This document shows, one piece after another, positions 16,729 to 23,275 of a stretch of 31,755 bases of DNA. The translations under genes and the position numbers were made by a program. The DNA is from JABWBR01 sp036741235. Lineage in GTDB: Bacteria; Bacteroidota; Bacteroidia; Chitinophagales; Saprospiraceae. The notes below the pieces were generated by a model, which saw only the letters and a list, made by a program, of their open reading frames with translations, made no database searches and was not told where the DNA came from. Each line of letters starts with the position of its first letter. Position 1 is the first letter of the stretch. The stretch covers positions 1 to 31,755 of the forward strand of contig DAINSQ010000040.1 in the NCBI GenBank assembly GCA_036741235.1, written 5' to 3'.

Positions 16729-17559
16729 TTATTTGTTAAACTGCATGCGCAAAAACGCCAGCGCTTTAGCGTTAGCTTGTTCTGCCGCCGATTTATCAAA
16801 ATTGGGATTGCTGGGGTTGGCAAAAGCGTGGTCGGCGTCGAACATTTCGACCTGCAGCGACTTGTTGGTGGCTTTAGCCAGGTTTTCAAAGTTTTTCGCA
16901 AGCGCAGGCGTAATCCAGGCATCTTTTTTTGCAAAAATACCCAACACCGGGGCATTCAACGGGGCAAGATCAGCGGCTTGCGTAACCGGCATGCCGTAGT
17001 ACATCACACAACCCTTGCCCTGGCGGCCTGCCAGTATAGAAGCCTTGAGCGACCAGCCGCCGCCGAAGCACCAGCCCAGCGTAGCAACCTGTGCGGAAGA
17101 GCCCACCTGGCTCAAAGCGCCTGCGATAATCGCTTTGAGGTGGTTTTCATCAACTGATTCCATCAACCTGGCGGCATCTTCGGGGTTGTCGGCCACTTTC
17201 CCATCGTAGAGGTCGAGCGCTAAAACAGCCACGTCGCCCAGGCTGTCGCAAAGGCGGTCTGCCTCTCTTTTTACATGGTCGTTGAGCCCCCACCATTCGT
17301 GAATGACAAACAAATATTTACCGCTCAGATTTACTGATGGCGTCACAAAATAACCGCTGCCCTCCTTCCCATCGGTAGTGGCAAATGTCAGCGGCCGCCC
17401 TTTGGGCTTAAAATCAATGGATTGCGGTGACTCGTGGGCTTTTTGGAAGCTACTGTCTTGCGAAAATTGTTCCATGCCGCCCTTGTCAGATGAAGAAGGC
17501 TGGCAGGCAAACAGGCCAACGGCCAATGACAGGAATACAAAGAGGCGAATTGGTTTCAT
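16729..17559 (-). CDS. Dienelactone hydrolase family lipoprotein
   Basis: The 276-residue protein has a lipoprotein signal peptide with lipobox GLFAC (C19), so it should be anchored in a membrane outside the cytoplasm. The alpha/beta hydrolase domain (about 55-275) carries the dienelactone hydrolase triad: C164 in GWCFGGG, D213 in KKDAWI and H244 in DADHAFANP, with E88 in HEWWGLN. The true substrate is unknown; most relatives in this family are not proven dienelactone hydrolases. It is transcribed divergently from the E1 gene. Its terminator has been split by the MITE-like element. Confidence 0.9.
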   Translation of the reverse strand: MKPIRLFVFLSLAVGLFACQPSSSDKGGMEQFSQDSSFQKAHESPQSIDFKPKGRPLTFATTDGKEGSGYFVTPSVNLSGKYLFVIHEWWGLNDHVKREADRLCDSLGDVAVLALDLYDGKVADNPEDAARLMESVDENHLKAIIAGALSQVGSSAQVATLGWCFGGGWSLKASILAGRQGKGCVMYYGMPVTQAADLAPLNAPVLGIFAKKDAWITPALAKNFENLAKATNKSLQVEMFDADHAFANPSNPNFDKSAAEQANAKALAFLRMQFNK

Positions 17560-17587
17560 GAACTGCTAGTTTAATGGTTTTGCGATG

Positions 17588-17595
17588 TATCTTTG
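17588..17595 (+). promoter_or_regulatory. Promoter -7 element for the E1 dehydrogenase gene
   Basis: TATCTTTG matches TAnnTTTG and lies 26-33 bases before the chosen ATG. The -33 box is not clear. Confidence 0.5.
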
Positions 17596-17620
17596 CGCCA
17601 CTAATTTATGCAAAAAAGAT

Positions 17621-19621
17621 ATGCTAACTGCCGAATCAACACCAATGACCTATGAGCGGGGCAAATTTTCTGATGAGATCCTCCTCGCTTTATACGAGCA
17701 ACTCGTCAAACCCCGGCTCATCGAAGAAAAAATGCTGATCCTGCTGCGCCAGGGCAAAGTGAGCAAATGGTTTTCGGGCATCGGCCAGGAAGCTATCGCC
17801 GTAGGCGCAACCATGGCCCTGTTGCCCGATGAATTTCTTTTTACGCTTCACCGCAATCTGGGCGTATTCACGGCAAGAAACATGCCGCTGGACAGATTGT
17901 TCAGCCAATGGCAGGGAAAAGCGCATGGATATACCAAGGGGCGCGATCGTTCTTTCCACTTTGGCGCCATGGAGCACCATATTGTAGGCATGATTTCCCA
18001 TCTGGGCCCTCAACTCTCGCTGGCGGCCGGTGTGGGCCTGGCTCACAAATTGATAGGCGAAGGGCGCATTGCGGTAGCTTTCAGCGGCGAAGGCGGCACC
18101 AGCGAGGGCGAATTTCACGAAGCGCTCAACACGGCGGCAGTATGGCAATTGCCTGTCATTTTTTTGATAGAAAACAACGGCTACGGCTTGTCGACGCCTA
18201 CCCGTGAGCAATACCGCTGCGAAAACATTGCCGACCGGGCCATCGGTTACGGTATGAAATCCCGGATCATCGACGGCAACAACATCCTCGAAGTATATCG
18301 CACGGTAGACGAGCTGGCTACTGAAATGCGCGTCAACCCAGAGCCCGTATTACTCGAATGCAGGACCTTCCGCATGCGCGGGCACGAAGAAGCCAGCGGC
18401 ACCAAATACGTGCCCAAGGAACTCATGGAGCAATGGGAAAAACGCGACCCCGTTGTGAATTACGAACAGTGGCTATTGCAGGAAGGCATTCTTACAGAAG
18501 CCCGACGCGACGCCATCAAAAAAAGCATAAAAGCCGATATAGAGGCGGGGTTGAAGATCACCTTCGATCAGCCGCCGGTGCAGTCGGATGCCGGTCGAGA
18601 GCTGGCCGACGTATATGCGCCCTGGCAGCAAACCGTGGTGGCGCCGGCATCGGCTGCCGCTACGGATAAGCGCTTCGTAGATGCCATCAGCGACGGCATG
18701 CGCCAGGCTATGCGCCGTCATGACAACCTGGTATTAATGGGTCAGGATATTGCCGACTACGGCGGCGTATTCAAAATCACTGACGGTTTTGTCCATGAAT
18801 TTGGCAAAGCGCGCGTGCGCAATACGCCTTTGTGTGAAAGCGCCATCCTGGGTATCGGCCTCGGCTTGAGCCTCAAAGGCTTCAAAGCAATGGTAGAAAT
18901 GCAGTTTGCCGATTTTGTCACCTGCGGCCTCACCCAGATCATCAACAACTTCGCCAAGTTGCATTATCGCTGGGGGCAGAACGCCGACGTAGTTGTGCGC
19001 ATGCCAACAGGCGCCGGCACCGGTGCGGGCCCTTTCCACTCTCAAAGTAATGAAGCCTGGTTTACCCATACGCCAGGGCTCAAAGTAGTGTATCCGGCCA
19101 CCCCCTACGATGCCAAAGGATTGCTATTGGCAAGCTTCGAAGACCCCAACCCCATCATGTACTTTGAACACAAGGCTTTATACCGCAGCATATCCGGATT
19201 GGTGCCCGATGATTACTATACCGTTGAAATCGGTAAAGCCCGGGTTGCGCGCGAAGGTCGACAACTCAGTATCATTACCTACGGTATGGGCGTGCACTGG
19301 GCTTTGCAAGTTGTGGAGGAAATGGGTATTGACGCCGACATAGTAGACTTGCGTACATTACTGCCTCTAGACTATGCATCCATTGATGCTTCGGTGAAAA
19401 AAACCAGCCGGGTGCTTGTTCTTCATGAAGACACCCTGATCGGCGGGTTTGGCGGCGAAATTGCGGCCTATATATCCGAGCATCTCTTCGAATTCCTCGA
19501 TGCGCCGGTATTGCGCGTAGCCGGGCTCGACTCGCCAATTCCATTCGCTACCGAACTCGAAAAGATATTTCTGCCTGTTGACAGGTTGCGCGAGCAACTG
19601 GCCCGGCTAGCGGCTTATTGA
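17621..19621 (+). CDS. Fused alpha/beta E1 of a 2-oxoacid dehydrogenase complex
   Basis: Thiamine diphosphate-dependent decarboxylase that feeds acyl groups to a lipoyl E2 partner. The 666-residue protein joins the alpha part (about 1-330) and beta part (about 345-666), which are separate in many bacteria. The TPP/Mg motif runs from GEG (156-158) to NN (185-186). The beta half shows GQDIADYGGVF, CESAILGIGLG and PTGAGTGAGPFHSQSNE. Pyruvate or branched-chain oxoacids are possible substrates. A start in the same frame at 17585 lies inside the promoter; ATG 17621 is preferred, with 17645 as an alternative. No E2 or E3 gene is nearby. Confidence 0.88.
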   Translation: MLTAESTPMTYERGKFSDEILLALYEQLVKPRLIEEKMLILLRQGKVSKWFSGIGQEAIAVGATMALLPDEFLFTLHRNLGVFTARNMPLDRLFSQWQGKAHGYTKGRDRSFHFGAMEHHIVGMISHLGPQLSLAAGVGLAHKLIGEGRIAVAFSGEGGTSEGEFHEALNTAAVWQLPVIFLIENNGYGLSTPTREQYRCENIADRAIGYGMKSRIIDGNNILEVYRTVDELATEMRVNPEPVLLECRTFRMRGHEEASGTKYVPKELMEQWEKRDPVVNYEQWLLQEGILTEARRDAIKKSIKADIEAGLKITFDQPPVQSDAGRELADVYAPWQQTVVAPASAAATDKRFVDAISDGMRQAMRRHDNLVLMGQDIADYGGVFKITDGFVHEFGKARVRNTPLCESAILGIGLGLSLKGFKAMVEMQFADFVTCGLTQIINNFAKLHYRWGQNADVVVRMPTGAGTGAGPFHSQSNEAWFTHTPGLKVVYPATPYDAKGLLLASFEDPNPIMYFEHKALYRSISGLVPDDYYTVEIGKARVAREGRQLSIITYGMGVHWALQVVEEMGIDADIVDLRTLLPLDYASIDASVKKTSRVLVLHEDTLIGGFGGEIAAYISEHLFEFLDAPVLRVAGLDSPIPFATELEKIFLPVDRLREQLARLAAY

Positions 19622-19636
19622 ACCAAATTTTGACGG

Positions 19637-19673
19637 AAAGGCGCCTTTTAACCCATGAAAGGCGCCTTTTTTT
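19637..19673 (+). terminator. Intrinsic terminator after the E1 gene
   Basis: AAAGGCGCCTTT at 19637-19648 and 19658-19669 pair as a 12-bp stem, followed by a T-run to 19673. Each arm is itself palindromic. Confidence 0.9.
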
Positions 19674-19703
19674 GTTCATCGGGTTTTAATATTATAATTT
19701 TAC

Positions 19704-19734
19704 TTGCCTTGTATCTTATATTTAATTACATTTG
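19704..19734 (+). promoter_or_regulatory. Promoter with no adjacent gene, upstream of DUF5606
   Basis: TTG (19704-19706) and TACATTTG (19727-19734) are 20 bases apart, one of the best promoter matches in the window. Transcription would start near 19741, about 165 bases before the DUF5606 start. Confidence 0.6.
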
Positions 19735-19740
19735 CATGAG

Positions 19741-19905
19741 TTCAGTTTTGATTGGCTAAAATCTCGTCTCCCAAGTTCAGGGGGAATCTACATCCATACC
19801 TCCCAACGATGGTTTTATCTTCGCTTGAATTTCCATTAGTGAACTGCAAGCAACAACTTCTCCTTTTGTTTGTATCTTTGCGGTCCAAACAAAAGTAAGG
19901 TTACT
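19741..19905 (+). other. Leader region of the DUF5606 gene with a second promoter
   Basis: No gene of credible length is seen. ATG at 19737 opens a tiny frame (MSSVLIG) that is probably chance. A second -7 element TATCTTTG at 19873-19880 lies 26 bases before the DUF5606 ATG. The region is thus either a long leader or a small RNA plus a downstream promoter. I see no terminator hairpin inside it. Confidence 0.4.
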
Positions 19906-20337
19906 ATGGATTTAAAGCACCTGGTTGCTGTAAGCGGTTTGCCCGGCATTTTTCGCATGGCTGCCAACCGCGCCAATGGCATGATCATCGAAGATTTGAC
20001 CAACGGGAAAAAAGTTTTCGTCCCGGCCCGCAAACACCAATTTACCCCTTTGGAATCGACGGGGATATATATTGACAATGGCGACACCATTGAATTGGAA
20101 AAAGTATTCCAAAACATGATGGACAATGCCGGTACCACACCCCCTATTAACCCCAATTCCAGCCCTGAAGAGCTGCACCGGTACTTCAGCGCGATACTGC
20201 CCAATTACGACCGCGATCGCGTACATACCGGCGACATTAAGAAAGTCATCAAATGGTACAATATTTTGGGTGAAACCGGACTTCTGACCCAAACGCCCGA
20301 GCAGGAAGACAGCGAAACAGCAAAAGAAGAGGAATAA
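19906..20337 (+). CDS. DUF5606 family protein
   Basis: A 143-residue cytosolic protein that I recognise as the Bacteroidota family DUF5606. The N-terminal region MDLKHLVAVSGLPGIFRM...GMIIEDL...KVFVPARKHQFTPLESTGIYID (1-58) resembles a small SH3-like beta-barrel. The middle, about 80-115, carries NSSPEELHRYFSAILPNYDRDRV and IKKVIKWYNIL, a helical part. The tail is acidic (QEDSETAKEEE). Function is unknown. ATG 19906 is chosen because an upstream in-frame ATG overlaps the -7 element. Confidence 0.8.
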   Translation: MDLKHLVAVSGLPGIFRMAANRANGMIIEDLTNGKKVFVPARKHQFTPLESTGIYIDNGDTIELEKVFQNMMDNAGTTPPINPNSSPEELHRYFSAILPNYDRDRVHTGDIKKVIKWYNILGETGLLTQTPEQEDSETAKEEE

Positions 20338-20426
20338 TCTACTGTTGGTCGCTGTAGCTAGAGCACGAGAGGCTTTCAAGCGTTTTCCTTAGCGGCGGAA
20401 GGTAAGGGTTGCTCAACAACACAACT

Positions 20427-22148
20427 ATGACTACTACAGCGATACCTCAGCCACGGCAGTTCAATTTTTTGCCAAAAGATTTCAAACTCAATCTTTGGTC
20501 TGCATTGGAGCCGTATTATGAGGAACTGCTCAACAGGCCCATCAATTCGGTGAGCGATCTGGAGCATTGGATACTCGACCATAGCGAGCTTGACGCGATG
20601 ATCAGCGAAGATTTTTCATGGCGTTATATTCGGGTAACAAGCGACAGTCGGGATCAGGCAGCCAATGATGACTATCAATACGCCGCGCAAGAGTTGGCGC
20701 CGCGTATTACCGCCTACGACTACAAGCTCAATAAAAAACTGGCGGATTGCCCTTTCCTTGAACAACTCGACCCCTCGCTATATGCTATCCATATTCGCAA
20801 TGCAAGGAATACGATAGCGCTTTTTTGTGATGAAAATATACCCCTGGTCACCGAAGTTCAGCTCAAATCAAAAGAATACGGGCGCTTGTTTTCGGAAATG
20901 ACAGTGGGCGTAAACGGCGTGCAAATGACCCTCCAAAAGGCCGGCGCTTTATTGGAAGAAACCGACAGAGGTTATCGCGAGTCTATTTACCACAAAATTA
21001 ATCAGCGCATCTTACAAGACACGGAGAGCCTGGAAGAGCTCTTTGACGAGATGCTGCGTCAACGCCACCTCATAGCCCGCAATGCAGGCTTTGACAACTT
21101 TCGCGACTATCGCTTTCAATCGCTCGGGCGTTTTGATTATTCTGCCGGCGATTGCCTGGCGTTTCACGATGCCATCGAATTTGAAATTCTGCCTTTACTC
21201 GACGAACTCAACGAGCATCGCCGGCAACTGCTGGAGCTCCAAACGCTCCGCCCCTGGGATCTCAACGTAGATACATGCGGGCAGCAGCCGCTGCGCCCTT
21301 TTGATAATGCGCAGGAACTCGCAGAAAAAACCGTCGCCTGTCTGTCGCGTCTTCATCCTTACTTTGGCGAGGTTATTCAAATGATGAGGGAAAAAGGACA
21401 TCTCGATATTGAATCCCGCATGGGCAAACGACCCGGCGGCTACAATATGCCGCTGCACCTCACCGGGGTTCCTTTCATTTTTATGAACGCCGCCAATTCG
21501 GTGAGCGATATGCGCACGTTGCTCCACGAAAGCGGCCATGCCATCCACTCGTTGCTAACCCACGAACACCAGCTCAGCTCCGCCAAACGCGTTCCTTTCG
21601 AGGTAGCCGAGCTGGCCGCTATGGCTATGGAGTTATTCACCATGGACCATTGGGATATTTTCTTCCATAACGAAGAACAATTGCGAAGGGCAAAAATAGG
21701 GCAGTTGGAAAATGTACTGAAGGTATTGCCCTGGATCGCTACTATTGACCAATTTCAGCACTGGATCTATACCCATCCCGATCATTCGCGCGAGGCGCGC
21801 AAAGAAAAGTGGATGGAAATACTGCACCACTTCAGTTCCAATCTGGTTGACTATTCCGGGCTGGAGCACTATCTGGAATACCTTTGGCACAAACAATTAC
21901 ACATATTTGAGGCGCCTTTTTACTTTGTAGAATACGGCTTTGCCCAACTCGGCGCGATTGCATTGTGGAAGCAATACCGCGAAAACCCCGAGCAGACTAT
22001 ACAAAACTACATTAACGCCCTCAAGCTGGGGTATACCCAACCCATTAACGATATATATAAAACAGCAGGCATTTCGTTTAATTTTTCGCGCGAATATGTA
22101 CGCGAATTAGGCGCTTTTGTTAAATCGGAATTGATGAGGCTGCTTTGA
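20427..22148 (+). CDS. M3 family oligoendopeptidase
   Basis: Cytosolic zinc metallopeptidase related to PepF/thimet oligopeptidases, which degrade short peptides. The 573-residue protein has the zinc site HESGH at 367-371 (E368 catalytic) and a third ligand candidate E395 in FEVAELAAMAMELF. The all-helical N-terminal half (about 1-340) and the C-terminal YFVEYGFAQLGA segment fit the family. No signal peptide is present. ATG 20427 is preferred over TTG 20409. The DUF5606 gene lies 89 bases upstream; no terminator is evident between them. Confidence 0.92.
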   Translation: MTTTAIPQPRQFNFLPKDFKLNLWSALEPYYEELLNRPINSVSDLEHWILDHSELDAMISEDFSWRYIRVTSDSRDQAANDDYQYAAQELAPRITAYDYKLNKKLADCPFLEQLDPSLYAIHIRNARNTIALFCDENIPLVTEVQLKSKEYGRLFSEMTVGVNGVQMTLQKAGALLEETDRGYRESIYHKINQRILQDTESLEELFDEMLRQRHLIARNAGFDNFRDYRFQSLGRFDYSAGDCLAFHDAIEFEILPLLDELNEHRRQLLELQTLRPWDLNVDTCGQQPLRPFDNAQELAEKTVACLSRLHPYFGEVIQMMREKGHLDIESRMGKRPGGYNMPLHLTGVPFIFMNAANSVSDMRTLLHESGHAIHSLLTHEHQLSSAKRVPFEVAELAAMAMELFTMDHWDIFFHNEEQLRRAKIGQLENVLKVLPWIATIDQFQHWIYTHPDHSREARKEKWMEILHHFSSNLVDYSGLEHYLEYLWHKQLHIFEAPFYFVEYGFAQLGAIALWKQYRENPEQTIQNYINALKLGYTQPINDIYKTAGISFNFSREYVRELGAFVKSELMRLL

Positions 22149-22185
22149 AAACGAAGGCTATCCTTCACACTATGATACACTTTTA

Positions 22186-22193
22186 TATCTTTG
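22186..22193 (+). promoter_or_regulatory. Promoter -7 element for the glycosyltransferase gene
   Basis: TATCTTTG, an exact TAnnTTTG match, lies 13 bases before the ATG at 22207. Transcription would start about at the ATG or a few bases before, so the mRNA leader would be very short. The -33 box is unclear. Confidence 0.45.
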
Positions 22194-22206
22194 CCCCACA
22201 ATTCTA

Positions 22207-22974
22207 ATGTCTGCTATGTATAAAGGAAAAAAGGTTGTGGTAGTGCTGCCCGCGTACAACGCCGCGCTCACCCTTGAAAAGACATACAACGAAATCCCTT
22301 TTGATCTGGTTGACGAAGTAATTCTTTGCGACGACGCCAGTAAGGATAACACGGTTGAACTGGCTCGCCAGATTGGCATCCGGCACGTTATTGCCCACGA
22401 AAAAAACAAAGGTTATGGCGGCAATCAAAAGTCGCTGTACAATAAAGCGCTTGAACTTGGCGCCGATATAGTCATTATGCTTCATCCTGACTATCAGTAT
22501 ACCCCGAAGCTGATCCCCTCTATGGTCAATATTATCGGTGAGGACTTATACCCGGTAGTGCTGGGTTCCCGAATTTTAGGAAAGGGGGCGCTGGCCGGAG
22601 GTATGCCTGTTTATAAATACCTGGCCAACCGCTTTCTCACGCTTACCCAAAATTTGTTGGTCAATTACAAATTGTCAGAATACCACACCGGGTATCGCGC
22701 ATTTAGCAAGCAAGTATTGGAAAGTATCAATTATAATGAAAACTCGGACGACTTTGTGTTCGACAACGAAATGCTATCGCAGATCATCTACGCCAATTTT
22801 GCCATTGCGGAGGTAACCTGCCCCACCAAATACTTTGAAGAGGCCTCTTCAATCAATTTCTCCCGAAGCATGCGTTATGGAATGGGCGTGCTGCGGGTTT
22901 CGCTCTGTCATTTATTACAGCGGCTGGGCTGGCGGCGTTTTCGCATGTACGAAAAACCATCTTTAGCCAAATAG
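22207..22974 (+). CDS. Family 2 glycosyltransferase
   Basis: A 255-residue GT-A fold enzyme. The start VVVLPAYNAALTLEKTYNEIP and the nucleotide-binding CDDASKDNT (41-49) are typical of GT2, and HPDYQY near 93-98 holds the metal-binding Asp. The order resembles dolichyl- or polyprenyl-phosphate mannose/glucose transferases, but there is no C-terminal membrane domain; the C-terminus is basic (WRRFRMYEKP), perhaps membrane-associated. The likely role is making a lipid-linked sugar or envelope glycan; the acceptor is unknown. Confidence 0.88.
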   Translation: MSAMYKGKKVVVVLPAYNAALTLEKTYNEIPFDLVDEVILCDDASKDNTVELARQIGIRHVIAHEKNKGYGGNQKSLYNKALELGADIVIMLHPDYQYTPKLIPSMVNIIGEDLYPVVLGSRILGKGALAGGMPVYKYLANRFLTLTQNLLVNYKLSEYHTGYRAFSKQVLESINYNENSDDFVFDNEMLSQIIYANFAIAEVTCPTKYFEEASSINFSRSMRYGMGVLRVSLCHLLQRLGWRRFRMYEKPSLAK

Positions 22975-23015
22975 AGTTTGGCGCCTTTCGGTTTGGCTAT
23001 ACCGTTTCCATTCTC

Positions 23016-23093
23016 CTATTGTTGCTGCAAAATTTTTCTCATAACGTAAATAGCGGCGAGTAGGAGGGTGTAGGTTAAGGTTGCAGTCATCAT
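23016..23093 (-). CDS. Possible small membrane protein (25 aa)
   Basis: On the minus strand an ATG at 23093 opens a 25-residue frame that begins MMTATLTYTLLLAAIYV and ends with basic MRKILQQQ, a single hydrophobic segment followed by positive charge. There is no clear promoter or ribosome site, and a frame this short can arise by chance. It is listed because the composition resembles known tiny membrane proteins such as KdpF. Nothing else explains the 300-base gap between the glycosyltransferase and peptidase genes. Confidence 0.2.
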   Translation of the reverse strand: MMTATLTYTLLLAAIYVMRKILQQQ

Positions 23094-23138
23094 AAGGGCA
23101 TCGGATCGTGTGTGAAAATTGCTTTATTTGGTATGTAG

Positions 23139-23175
23139 GGCTAAAGTTCTGAAAAATTAGAACGCGACTTTAGCC
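23139..23175. repeat. Extragenic inverted repeat
   Basis: GGCTAAAGT (23139-23147) and ACTTTAGCC (23167-23175) form a perfect 9-bp stem; GTTCT and AGAAC inside can form an alternative inner stem. No T-run follows on either strand. It may be a short repetitive extragenic palindrome. Confidence 0.5.
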
Positions 23176-23190
23176 AAATGCAAATCTGGC

Positions 23191-23228
23191 AATCCGGCTG
23201 ACAATTTTCACCGAAATGCCGGATTTTT
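23191..23228 (+). terminator. Possible terminator after the glycosyltransferase gene
   Basis: AATCCGGC (23191-23198) pairs with GCCGGATT (23218-23225), followed by T residues to 23228. It is over 200 bases after the glycosyltransferase stop, so assignment to that gene is uncertain. Confidence 0.4.
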
Positions 23229-23275
23229 GACAAAAAAAATCGACGAACGGTATTGCGCGGTATTTTTAAGCAGGT

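Noticed and set aside
16699..17157. 152-codon + strand frame across the dienelactone hydrolase gene
   Set aside because: It is antisense to a gene with an intact catalytic triad and lipobox and shows no domain of its own.
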